Assembly: GCA_902806565.1 (NCBI GenBank)
Contig: CADCXA010000016.1
Location: 1,178,001 to 1,242,000, forward strand
Direction of reading: 5' to 3'
DNA: 64,000 nt
DNA from: Hypoxylon rubiginosum
Taxonomy: Eukaryota; Ascomycota; Sordariomycetes; Xylariales; Hypoxylaceae
Below, in pieces: positions 1 through 10,562 of the stretch. Below the pieces are notes generated by a model that was not told the DNA's origin, made no database searches, and saw only the letters and a list, made by a program, of their open reading frames with translations. A program made the position numbers and the translations under genes. Numbering within the stretch: the stretch's first letter is position 1; the number at the start of each line of letters is the position of its first letter.

Positions 1-1014
1 GCAGTTCAGTTGCACTACCTAGTGGACCACATTCCGTAGTATAACCAGATACCACGATGGTAGATGTCAATGAATGAAGACGGTGAGTATTAAGCGTGGG
101 TGGTAACAGAAATCTCTCAGCACAGTTTGACGAAAACAGGTGTGATAAAATCGGGTACCAGAAGCATCAACAGTAAAATGTAGGTACTCAACAAGTCATC
201 AGTCCATGAGGGCGTTAGCATGACTTTACTTGGTAAAAGTACATCATATGAGATCATTCACTGTTGAAAGCAGGGGGGGCTTGGTGAATGAGGTTGAACT
301 CATTAAAAGGTTTAAAAATGTTTAAACACGTTTCGAGCTCACTGGCCTTACGGGAAGAGAGGATGACACGGCAACACGATCGGCAATAGGGTGAAGAAAG
401 TTAGTCCTGGGCAGCTTTGGGGGTACCTAAGCTTTGGGGGTTCACTAGCCACAGAAGACATGACATGTAAGAAAAAGAAAGAAAAAAAAAAAAAAAAAAG
501 GATACAAGCCACGGCTTGGATACGCCGGAGTTAACCCCGCGCCCTAAACAAGCAGACAGGCTGGGCGGCAGGCAAACAGGCAGGGTGGCTCCAGCGGCTC
601 CAGTGGCTCCAGTAGGTCCAGTGCAGTAGCAGAGTTGGGCCCGATTTTCGTACTTTCTCACTCCGTGCCTTTAATACGTCCATTTCTCACAACCACGCGA
701 CGGCCCCGATAAGCCAGAACAAAGACCAACAGAAGTAAGAAGCTTATACCTTTTTTTTTCCCACAACCCTCTGTGAACAATCATTAGCCTCAATGCAACT
801 TCGACTCTACCTGTCAAGAAGCTGAAGTTCCCATGCAGTCACCTTAAAAAATAAAAATAAAAGGAGGTAGACAAGCAAGCTGTCACAAATTCTCTCGTAC
901 TTCGTCGCTCTTGAAAGTGAGACCTATGTACGTCTGGCCCACGGAGGCGGCGGCGACTTCGAGGCTGGCGTGGAACTAACACTTTTCTCCCATTGAAGCA
1001 CACCGGTGGGGGCT
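1..1014. other. Intergenic, promoter side of the first Zn2Cys6 gene
   Basis: No gene is supported here. The stretch holds a poly-A/GAAA run near 472-500 and a short run of 9-bp GGCTCCAGT-like repeats near 585-620. The repeats produce a collagen-like minus-strand reading frame that I do not accept as a gene. The last 100 bases are probably the 5' UTR and proximal promoter of the gene starting at 1015. Confidence 0.6.
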
Positions 1015-2208
1015 ATGAGTGATGTTGAGAGTGAGGACGGGAAGCGAGCGTCGAAAAAGCGCAAGGCTAGTCGCGCTTGCGACCGTTGCAACTCGCAACA
1101 CCAGCCTTGCGACAATGCCGTCCCCAAGTGTAGCGTCTGCGTGCGCGCCGGCACCGAGTGCACCTACAACAGGCCCGTACGAAAAAGAGGCCCGAGGAGT
1201 GGGTACACGGGACAGAATGGCGAGCGCCTCTGGGCTATAATGCTCCAAGCCAAACCTGAGCTCGAGGATGTAGTCCTGCAAGTCCTACGCGGCGGCACCT
1301 ACGGCAACACCGGCGTTCCCAATCTCGACTACTTCAAGAACAATGACAACCAGGCCGAGCTGGTCAACCGATTCAATGATAGCCGGCTGGGTAGATTTTT
1401 ACAGAACGGGGAAACCCCTGATCTGCTCCTCCCTTCTCTGGACCAGCATGTTTCGCCCATCATCTCTCAAATTCGAAGCGAGATGGGTTTCGGCCAGTCG
1501 TCCCTCTCGCACCGCCAGTCTAACTTGGTGAGGGGCATGTCTGACCGATCTATTCGGTCAACGTCTTCGGCACCGCAAGTGAACCCTCACGGCGCCCCGC
1601 AAGACCCTAGCGATATATACATCCAGAGCGAGGACATCCGCAAACGTGTTTTCCAACCTCTCCAGAATTCTCTCCAAGGCTACCATCCAGACTTCTCCGA
1701 AGACGGGTCTCATGATTTTGGCTTAGACCGCGGCCCCCCACCTCTGACGGCTCGCGCCACGCCTTACGGATCCAATGGCTCTATCGATGGCTATGTAACC
1801 TCACAACGTACGAGTGAGCTCAGAGCGTCCGAAAAGCCAATGGCGGTCAATTCGTCAGTGAACATGTCTCAGCAATCCCAGAATCACAACCTGAATAATT
1901 CACTCGGTCTGGACCACGAAGACAACGAACTGCATTTGGAAGAGACCTCTCGATGGTAAGGATTGCTAACAAGTTCAATCTCTATTCTATCTAGTACTTG
2001 GGCTCTAACTTCGAACAGGCTTGATTCGACACCTTTCGACACTTTACGAAATCTCGGGTTTGCACCCGGTGAGAGTATGGCGGAGGATTTCCTTGAATTG
2101 TGCGAGAACCCCGACCCTATCAACCATACTCCAGTTGCTTCTGGCGATCAGGATGAGGATGAAGAGACCGTCTGGCGCCGACTGGTCATGCGCGGTAGAT
2201 TCATATGA
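1015..2208 (+). CDS. Zn2Cys6 (C6 zinc cluster) transcription factor
   Basis: Predicted nuclear DNA-binding regulator. The ATG at 1015 is preferred; the frame is open upstream only through a GTG at 1006. Exons are 1015-1955 and 2019-2208, giving about 376 aa. The 63-nt intron has a CTAAC branch motif just before its acceptor. A closer acceptor at 1994 keeps the frame and cannot be excluded. Residues 1-20 are basic and rich in Lys, Arg and Ser. Residues 22-49 carry Cys22, Cys25, Cys32, Cys39, Cys42 and Cys49 (C-X2-C-X6-C-X6-C-X2-C-X6-C), the Gal4-type binuclear zinc cluster, followed by a basic linker. The rest is Ser/Asn/Gln-rich and low in structure, and I see no clear fungal-TF middle homology region. 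The protein is short for the family. Target genes cannot be told from sequence. Confidence 0.88.
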
Positions 2209-3755
2209 TTACAAGTCTTTACTTTTGTCTACGGATTAGAGGACGGAGACCCAGGCCTCGCTCTTGCTCTTGGGCGAGGGACGGTCGCGATCTATGTCTT
2301 ATAGATACCCAGGAGTTAGGCGTCCTTTACGTTCTTCAATTACAGAAAGGGGTGATGGTGTTAGTCCTCCTTCACTAGGACGATACTACCAATTCGCACG
2401 CTAATGTGCACATAGGATTTTTTTAGGTCATCATGCCCAGCTCTTGGTGATCTTACGGACTCATTCCATAATCACTCACCCCCGGCTTCCAGGATACGGT
2501 GTTCAGTTAAGATATGACGCCTGCCAGGGAGATAGTCTAATAGCCGCCTTTACAGACAGTAAATATCCGGCTGGTCCGGTAAGAGGGTTGTGGCCGTAGT
2601 ATGAGTTGGCCGATAGGGTAGTCGACATGTGCGTGGCTCAATAGTTCAGGGATCATTGCCAAAGTCCTACCTATCTGCAGCCAGATATACACCTTGTACT
2701 AATAAAGGAGTTGACGACTATTCTCTGTTTCGGATACCTACCTTCCAGAGTAGATAATAGTTGATTCGAAAACGAATGGTCTCTTCACAGGATATCATGT
2801 GCAACGGGTTTCTGTACAGCAAGATCCCCATAAGCCCTTTTCTTGAATTATATATAATAATGATGCTTAATTCATATTCACTTAGAAGCCTCGGTTTAGC
2901 AATACTATTTTTGTTGCTTATCTATTAACTGTCCATTCTTAACTGCAACCTCTTGTTGCCTTTTCATACTAAACTACCAATCACATACCATGTATACCAG
3001 ACCCCCCACGCGAGTCTCTATTTGCTGGTGGTGGCAAATGACCTAATATTGGAACAGCTTTATTGAACATCTACGCTTTCCGAGCTGAGCAATGTTCGAG
3101 TGCCAAGTCCACGGCTGCAGTTGACCTTGAGGAGAAGTTCCCTAAACGCTAAGATGAATAAGCACTAAGAGTTAGGTAACCAAGGTGACAGGTCCACTGA
3201 TCGCCGCGGCACGCCCGGAACGTTATCGTATGTTCCGGTACGGCTCAAGCGGGATAAGGAGGCCATTATCCTTTACCTATTCGTCAACTTCCATCAATAG
3301 CATCGACGATCACGGACTCGAATGTGGCTGGACCTTGGCGATGAGGACATCTTCGAACACGGTGAACTGAGTATCCTTGCATCATCCGCCGGAGCTCGAT
3401 GTCGAGTAAACTTGTTTTGAAACTCGCGAATGACCTGGATGCGTTAGTCGCTGTGATGTGCATGAGAAGGAGGTATGCTTGATGCTTCTCTTCCTAAACA
3501 GACGCCTCCAGTAGCGGAACACACATATCAGGGAGTAGGGTAGGGGCTGCTCATTCTTCACGGTGCTGGCGCAATCATCTAATGAGTTGCAAGACAATCC
3601 AGCGAAATTGACGATGTTCATAAATTCGTATTCAACATCAACGCTCCATACCCTATCCATTGATATCAGTACATTAAACCAGACGAAAACATCCATCCGG
3701 AGACTCAGCAACACTCGACCAGTCGGGATAGGAATCCGCCATGCATCTCAATGAG
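2209..3755. other. Intergenic, 1.5 kb
   Basis: Lies between the 3' ends of a plus-strand and a minus-strand gene (convergent). The sequence is moderately AT-rich with many stops. The small reading frames at 3185-3370 and 3382-3714 show no recognisable motif and no supporting splice structure. I see no repeat or RNA gene. Confidence 0.6.
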
Positions 3756-4960
3756 TTAGTCCAAGAAATCGCCAGGAACTTCGGGACCTATTGTTGTACT
3801 CTTGGTTAGTGCCGTGCTCTTCAAGGACCCAACGGTCATATTCAGATATCACTCACCCCAGACATGAAGGCTACCAGGGCCAGCCTTCGAGCGGTGTGGC
3901 GGCTGGGAGGACGTTATGAGGTCGCCATCGACGTAGTGCTCCATGATGAATCCATGCGGGTCATACCTAACACCACCGTTAGTTCGGTCCCGAAAACGGA
4001 CGGGACGAGGCCCGGAATGCGCGTACCAGTAGTCGAAGATCTGGCTGCCGAGGACGTGTCTTCCAACACCCCAACAGTTCTTGTAGCCCTTCTCCCTCAG
4101 CCAATCATGGCCGAGGACCTGAGTGTCGAAGTCGTGCGTTTCGAACGAGGAGTGGTGCACTTTGTACGACCTCCCCTCGGCGAAGAAGAACACGTGATGG
4201 TCGACTTCTTCGTCACCCCTATCCAGCCGGAAGAAGACCGTTCGGTCGATACCCTCGTTATCGTGGATGAGCTGTTACGTAAGAGTGAGCCTCCCGTCAC
4301 ACGAACAATCGTTTAGAGGATAATGCTTACGTCACTAGCCAGGAAATTGAAGTGGTCGCAGTAGAACTTGTAAGACTTCGCGAAGCTCACAGTTCTTACG
4401 CCGAAGTGACCTAGCTTGTGGACCGGGGCCGGCCGCTTTTGGAATCGTTGGAACTTGTTGGCAGGTCGGTTCTTCTCGGTGGGCTACGCTGTTGTCAGTA
4501 CGAGACCTTACCGGCCATTGTATCCGAGTCTTCTCACGTAGTTCACGGGCTCGTGCGGCAACGGGATATCCAGCATTTGCGCCGACTCTTGGCCGTACAC
4601 GAGGTGCATCGGGTATCCATCGACCGGGTCGTAGAAGGTTACGCACTTGCCCCCGCCTGGCGCATCGTCCAACTCGTAGATCTTGGTCGCCTTCGGAAGT
4701 GTCTCAGCCGCAATCCGCAGGTCCTCTTCTGATTCGACGGCAAAGCCGACACCTCCAAATTCTGCCTTGTCCGCCTTGATGGCACAGAGCACCCACGGCT
4801 CCTTGCCATATCCTCTGTAGTAGATCTTGCCGTCGGAAACCTTCTTCTCCTCGGTGAAGCCAAAGTCATCTAAGAATGTCGTAGCTTTGTCCATGTCTGT
4901 ATACTTGTAATAGACATGGGCAATGTGCTTAAGCATGATCTTCCTCGGTGCCTCCGCCAT
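3756..4960 (-). CDS. VOC-superfamily enzyme, extradiol dioxygenase-like
   Basis: Four exons: 4960-4538, 4483-4331, 4271-3857 and 3787-3756, giving 340 aa; the introns are 54, 59 and 68 nt and all junction phases agree. The protein has two vicinal-oxygen-chelate halves. The first begins LKHIAHVYY. The second contains VHKLGHFGV (His163, His167), VDHHVFFF (His217, His218), GVGRHVLGSQ (His264) and IMEHYVDGD (Glu303), which resembles the 2-His-1-Glu iron site of type I extradiol dioxygenases. Members cleave catechol-type rings; several fungal relatives are annotated only as glyoxalase/bleomycin-resistance proteins, and the substrate here is unknown. No signal peptide, so presumably cytosolic. No other ring-degradation gene lies beside it. 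The C-terminus HVWGPEVPGDFLD is recovered only by splicing the last 32-nt exon. Confidence 0.86.
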
Positions 4961-6277
4961 GTTGAATAGTCGTCACCTGAATTCCTTCTTGGTCACTGGA
5001 AATGTTGATGTAGGGTTTTCGTTGTTGAAAACAGTAGGTTCTCCAATAGACAGGTATATACAAGTGAGGTCACAAAGGGACTAGGCCCCAATGCGTGATG
5101 GGCGAAATACAGGCATATTATATACGATGTATCTAGTAGTACGAGGCGATTAAAGCCGGGAAGGTGGGTGGAGGAGTCCGTCCGCGGGCAAAGCGGCGAA
5201 TCAATGTCCCTACCCAGGCAGTCATATGTGCCTATAGACCAAGGGCCAAGGGGGAGCTCAAAGACTATTGATGGAGCTGTTTGCTTTCCCCCTTGTTCAA
5301 GCACCAAGCACATTCCAGACAGGCAGAACGCGTGTTAGGGGGAGCCCACCCCCACAAGCCGCGGCCCCGCATGAATGTTGGTGTCTGTGCCATGGAAGAC
5401 CTTCGGCAGTTCATAATTCGCTGGTGTCTTGTGGGGATCTTGACCCTAAGATCCCGAACAATGCAAACTACGCACGTTTCTGATGAGTAGCTATCCGAGC
5501 ATACCCCCTGGACCCAAGACTGGGAAACGCCATGAGGCATATTGGTAGCTTCAACGCCAAGATTCGAGCAACGCTGGAAGGTTTAGCGAGGCTCGGACGG
5601 GGTTGGTAAGGTCACATAAGGCAGCTTATTGTAGCTTAGAAATTACATAGTTGGGGTGATACATAATGCTCATGTAATGGGATATCCGATCTCGCGCGTT
5701 TCGGCCTGAAAAATCCGACGTTCGATGATGTGACACTACATGCTTTTAATATAACATGGGTTGAAAGTCTCGAGTCTCTTGGGATGGGAAGCGTAGACGA
5801 AAATAGTTGACCCCGCAGGCACTTGGAATTTGGGGAAAAGGGGAAAGGGGAAAAATAGAATACGGCCGTGGGCGGCTGGCAGTTAGAAGAGTGACGTAGC
5901 AGGCGGGCCGGCAAGTCTGCCACTTTACCCCTCAGGGAGCTAGAGGCTACTAGAGGGGCTACTAGAGGGGCAGAGGGGCCAATCGAGCAAGGCAGATCGA
6001 GAGATGGCGGGGTTAAAAATGAATGTGATCTCTTCGAAATCGGCGTCGGCGATATTTCCATGACCGTCACATAGTCTTAGTCTTAGCCTTGGACTCATGC
6101 AACACACGCAACAGCGCAACAAGCGTGATATCGTTCGTCACATCTGTCACACCAAGTTCGTACTTGGTATCGGTTTACTTCCTCTCGTCCTAGACTTGCT
6201 TGTCACCTGCACTTAACCCCGTCCCCGTCCCCACCAATCGGTCCCGACCTCGCAGCCTCCCATTCTCCAATCAAAAC
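4961..6277. other. Shared divergent promoter region, 1.3 kb
   Basis: Separates the minus-strand dioxygenase-like gene from the plus-strand phosphatase gene, so it holds both promoters. Reading frames inside it (5265-5540, 5636-6070) have no family features. A 15-bp unit containing CTACTAGAGGGG is repeated in tandem near 5938-5975, and a G/A-rich tract lies near 5830-5855. Confidence 0.55.
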
Positions 6278-6928
6278 ATGCCGAAGAAGCTGTCCAAACA
6301 GCCGACCTCGACGGAGACTATACCCGCCGCTCTACCCTCCATCCTGAGCGACGGCCAACCGCTCCCGCGTGCCATCGTCTTCGACCTCGACTACACACTA
6401 TGGCCCTTCTGGGTCGACACCCACGTGTGTCCGCCGCTGCGGCCCAACGCGGCCCACGACGCCTGCACGGATAAGGTCGGCGAGACCTTCGCGTTCTTCG
6501 AAGACGTGCCCTCGGTGCTGCACGGTCTCGCCCGCGCCGGCGTCAAGCTGGGTGTCGCCAGCCGCACTCACGCGCCCGACCTGGGCCGCGAGATGTTGAA
6601 GCTGCTGCACGTGCCGCCCCTGAGCAGCGTGCTAGAGGGTACTAACGGTGCCGGCGCGGAAGGGGGGAGTAAGAAGGACAAGGCGAGGAAGGCGGTAGAG
6701 TTCTTCGATGCGGGACTCGAGATCTACCCTAGCAGCAAAATACGGCATTTCGAAACGTTAGGGAAAAGGACGGGCATTCCGTACAACGAGATGCTGTTCT
6801 TTGATGACGAGAGCAGGAATAGAGATACAGAGTCCCTCGGCGTTACGATGTGGCTAGTCAGAGATGGCGTCTCTTGGAACGAGATCGTGAACGGGATTAA
6901 GGAGTGGAGGAGGCGGAGGGGCGTATGA
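6278..6928 (+). CDS. Magnesium-dependent phosphatase-1 (MDP-1), HAD superfamily
   Basis: Single-exon protein of 216 aa from the ATG at 6278; an upstream in-frame TTG at 6200 is unlikely to be used. HAD motif I is FDLDYTLWP, with Asp36 as nucleophile and Asp38 as acid/base, followed by the WVDTHV segment typical of MDP-1. Motif II/III is the ASRTHAPDLGREML region and motif IV is FFDDESRNRD. MDP-1 proteins are cytosolic, Mg2+-dependent protein-tyrosine or sugar-phosphate phosphatases, proposed to act on glycated proteins. A Gly/Lys-rich insertion (around residues 125-145) separates motifs II and III. All key residues are present and nothing suggests decay. Confidence 0.93.
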   Translation: MPKKLSKQPTSTETIPAALPSILSDGQPLPRAIVFDLDYTLWPFWVDTHVCPPLRPNAAHDACTDKVGETFAFFEDVPSVLHGLARAGVKLGVASRTHAPDLGREMLKLLHVPPLSSVLEGTNGAGAEGGSKKDKARKAVEFFDAGLEIYPSSKIRHFETLGKRTGIPYNEMLFFDDESRNRDTESLGVTMWLVRDGVSWNEIVNGIKEWRRRRGV

Positions 6929-7427
6929 AGCCTCTAGCTTGGATGAGAACGGCGATATGACATATATTCATTAGAGGGTGAGGTTCATAGAGGATAGATT
7001 GGGATATTTGTACGATCACCAGGGCCATAGAGTGAGGCTTGGAACGTTAGGTGTCAGGAGTTTCGGAGCTGATGCATTTACTTGATACTTGAGGTTGGAA
7101 ATACGTGTCTACCTCCTATGTCACTAATGCCACCAATGCCACCATTACAAACCCCCTTGAGAGGAAATGCACACCCATATTCCCGGATTTATGCGCCGAT
7201 GCGTCACCTTTGCTAGATTAGGTGTCGCCGTATCATGAACTGATATGTCCCGATATTTGGTTCCATTTACGGGTTCGCCACATGCGTACCTCTAAGGTAT
7301 AACGTCTATATATCCCCCAACATTCGTATCTTTAGCCCTTATACCAATGATTCCAATTTTCAAAATTAGAGCATCAGGCTGCTGTGCAAGCCGTCTTAGA
7401 TAGCGTAGCTATATGTATTCTGCTCCA
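6929..7427. other. Intergenic between convergent genes
   Basis: Contains the 3' UTRs of the phosphatase and the Sec14-like gene. AT-rich near 7320-7420. No gene seen. Confidence 0.6.
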
Positions 7428-9001
7428 TTAGTTACTCTCGGAGATAGACAGAGCTGCGATGTTCGCTGTGGAGACTTCGCCATTTATGATGGGCTTCTCC
7501 GTAGGCGTCACGAAGGTCTCCTCGCCTTCTAGAGTGTCGGCCGTCTGGGAATCGGTAGTGGAAACAAGTGTGTCTTCGGTAGACTTGGGCGGGTAGGCCC
7601 TTGTGATGGTGCAAACGCGTTCTCTTCTATCGGATTCGCCCTTGCTGCCGACCGCGATGCACTCGAGCCGTTTGCCCTCATCAATCGGCTGCCAGTACAA
7701 TGGACCTGGGGGAAATGCGGTATGACCATTCTCCCATTGGCATACCCTTTCGACCTCGTCGTCCCATGCTGGCTCGTCGAAGAAGTCCCACTCCAGCTCG
7801 CCACCATAATTCTTAGGAATGTCTTTTAGGTGCATGAAGCTGGTCAGGACAGGTAGCACGTCGTGGTCCTGGAGTATGAAAATCTTGGATACAGTGACAG
7901 GGTCGAACCACCGTTTGATCCAGCCCCATACCGTCGAGAAAAACATTGGTGCCCCGATGATGAAGATACCTAGTTCCCATATTAGCACGTCTCTTATCAT
8001 CATTATGTCTCATACGCAATAAAGTCGACCTTGGAAGAGACTCACGATCAAGGGTCTCGGGGTAATGCGCGGTCGCCAGCTGGCTTGCCGCCTGCATGTG
8101 AGCCTTCAAGTTCCAGAACATGCGCAGACTGACATGCGAAATGTCGACAATGTTGGTGCTGAGGGTGATTGGAGTCTCGGGATGGGGGCGATCGGTACAC
8201 TCGGACGATAGCGGTTGAACAAATCTCGTCAGGTTCTCGTACAGCGCGAACAGCCGTAACAACTTGGCGGGCGTCTTTCCGTCCGTCTTTGCCCTACTAT
8301 ACGTCGTTTCGGTCGACTTTTCATATTTGGATACCGCGTGGGAGTCGAGGTGTCGAATTTGGAATACGTAGATCGGAATGCCTCTGGTAAAAAGAGTATC
8401 AGTTTAATCATCCTCGAAGGTCTATTGCAAGTCGAAACTGCGTACCGCTTATCACGCCGTCCAGTAAACCGAGGATACTATCAGACAAAATAACAACGGT
8501 TAGTGTCTACGCCAAGAGTGTTTGCGAAGGTGTGTGCAAGAGTCCGTGGATTATTCTTAAGTACATACAAGTTTCCTAGAAGCTTCATACGAGTCGATAT
8601 CAATGGTGTCATAGAGAACATCGATCTGGTTTGCCTTGCGAAACTTCTCGGTCTCGCTGAATTGCACGTAGGCATCTTCGGGAACGAATTTTCGCGCGCG
8701 AAGAAATCGGCTACATCATTGGTGACAGCGTCAATACCGAATCCGACCCAACGCGACTACAGGGATAGGAAAGGATGGAGAGCGGCAGTCTCTCTACATA
8801 CAGGAGGGTAGGATCATCGTGGGACGGCAGATTCCCAGGCTGATATAAGCCTTTCTCCTCTAGAAGAGTCTTGAACTCTACCAAAGCCTGCTCCTCGTGC
8901 TCGGTGAGGTGTCCAAGATGTCCACTCGGGTAGCCATGCTCGACTGCTCCCGAAGATGGGACGCGGTGCATGGAGGACTCGGAGTGGGAGTGCTTCGTCA
9001 T
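7428..9001 (-). CDS. Sec14-like phosphatidylinositol-transfer protein (CRAL-TRIO)
   Basis: Five exons: 9001-8802, 8710-8569, 8477-8446, 8383-8046 and 7969-7428, giving 417 aa; phases agree at all four junctions. The N-terminal CRAL-TRIO-N helical region contains HDDPTLLRFLRARKFVPEDA (residues about 61-80), the classic Sec14 entry motif, after a 40-residue polar leader. The lipid-binding lobe includes RGIPIYVFQIRHLD, a TRF-type helix, LDRIFIIGAPMFFSTVWGW and NYGGELEWDF. Sec14 proteins exchange phosphatidylinositol and phosphatidylcholine between membranes and support Golgi trafficking; this longer version with an acidic, Thr-rich tail of about 60 residues is the common filamentous-fungal form. 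Exon 3 is a 32-nt micro-exon. The frame is open upstream of 9001, but the first ATG is at 9001. Confidence 0.92.
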
Positions 9002-10562
9002 TGGAAGCGTCGTTTTGGTAAGCTTCGGACAAAAGGCGTCTTTTTCAGATGCGACGGCAGCAAAGCAAGCCTAAAATAAAACCACAAAAAAATCTTGATT
9101 TCGGCACGTCTAAGTGGATGGGCGCGTGAAGGGAGAGGGAAAGCCCTTATTGGAGACGGCGGTAAGGCGGTTGGCGGTTGGCGAAATCAAGCAAGCAGCA
9201 AGTCAAGGGCTGAAAGGAAGGGGACTACCCTTGTCACTATCCTTACATGAGATCGGATCTTATTGGAGGGTTTCTATGACCCAGCCAGCCAGCTATGATC
9301 CATAATATTCTTACACCTATGGGCTACGCTCCCATGTGTCGATCACCAGCTTTCTCTTACTCCCCACACATTTGATCTGACTCGGCCGAAAAGTACATAG
9401 GGAGTACATAGGCAGTCAGTATCGCCTCTTGACATTGAGAATGAAAGTATTCGCGTAATTCTTATGACGGAAGAGGTCACTTGTGTATGAAAAATAGTAG
9501 GAGTAAATTTTCAACCGTGAATCGCGGTCCTCGTGTCTATCAGGGAAATATACTGATGTGTCACACATCGCATCCAAACTTTTAAGAGACCCAAACCAAC
9601 ACCAACATGAATCGATGTGTCTCACTGGCAACCGTCTACAACTACAACTACATGTAGCTTACTGTCGACGACGATGAACTCGAACACACAATTACTCGTC
9701 TTCTTCGTACATACACCCAATTATTACTAATGGGCAGCGTACATTACTCGTATAAGATGCCTACCTGGTAGGTACACATACCTACCCCTTACAAAACTCC
9801 ACATATCACTCCCTAAGCCTAACGAAGCCATAGTAGGCGATGTTCAAAGTCGACCATGTATGCATGATAATGGCCTATGGCGTGCAAGGTGAAGCATCTC
9901 GAGAGAAAGTCAATAGCACGTACGCCGACACCGGGGCTGTTCGCATTTATCTAGTGGCAGAGCAGAGTACGGCATCTTTCGACGGCTATAGGAACGTGAT
10001 CACCTTGACATCTTAGAAAGATACACGTCAGATTCGAACCCATAGGAGATATTAGAACTACGCTCGGTTTACCGGTTCAAGTAAGCCATATGTCTACCCT
10101 CGAAGCTATACAGCTATTACCTACCCCAGATCAACTCCGCAATGGTAGAATGCGGGGTGATGGGGAGATTCCACTTCTGCGACGCTGTAGTATCCCACGA
10201 AGACCGAGCAGAACCAAGCGCCGTCCCTAATAGTCATACTACGACGCAGGCCGAATCCATTGTTTGTTAGGATCTGCGGGGAGAGATACAGTCTTTTCGC
10301 GTTTCGGACGAGCGCTCAATTTGCCAACCCCATCGGCATTAAGAATGACCCTTCGGTATGCATACGTTGATTTGCTGAACCGCAATTCTCGGTGGAATGA
10401 GATATATCCTCTATCGGCCGTCGTGTGCGGGGTCTTTGAGCCTGTCGTGCGATGGAAAGCGAATATTTAATGGCCTTGCGACTTTCTAGCTTTCTATCCT
10501 CTGGCATTGGAGCCCGCCGTCTTGCCTGATATATTATACTACATCTCCAAAACTCCACGACC
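9002..10562. other. Divergent promoter region, 1.5 kb
   Basis: Lies between the Sec14-like gene (minus) and the flavin monooxygenase gene (plus). No gene is supported. It has several TACCTA/TAGGTA motifs near 9755-9790. A GGTTCGAATC-like stretch near 10030 resembles a tRNA T-loop, but no cloverleaf can be folded around it. Confidence 0.55.

Noticed and set aside
401..661. 86-codon minus-strand frame with collagen-like Gly-x-x repeats
   Set aside because: The repeats come from a 9-bp GGCTCCAGT-like tandem run plus a poly-T tract; no promoter, family or splice support.
3864..4316. 150-codon plus-strand frame opposite the dioxygenase-like gene
   Set aside because: It is the antisense shadow of the real exons; the minus strand carries the conserved domain and clean introns.
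5636..6070. 144-codon minus-strand frame
   Set aside because: Low-complexity Ser/Pro/Leu composition produced partly by a tandem repeat; it overlaps the phosphatase promoter and has no domain.
10015..10050. Possible tRNA (GGTTCGAATC-like T-loop on the minus strand)
   Set aside because: No 5-bp T-stem, acceptor stem or anticodon arm can be paired around it.
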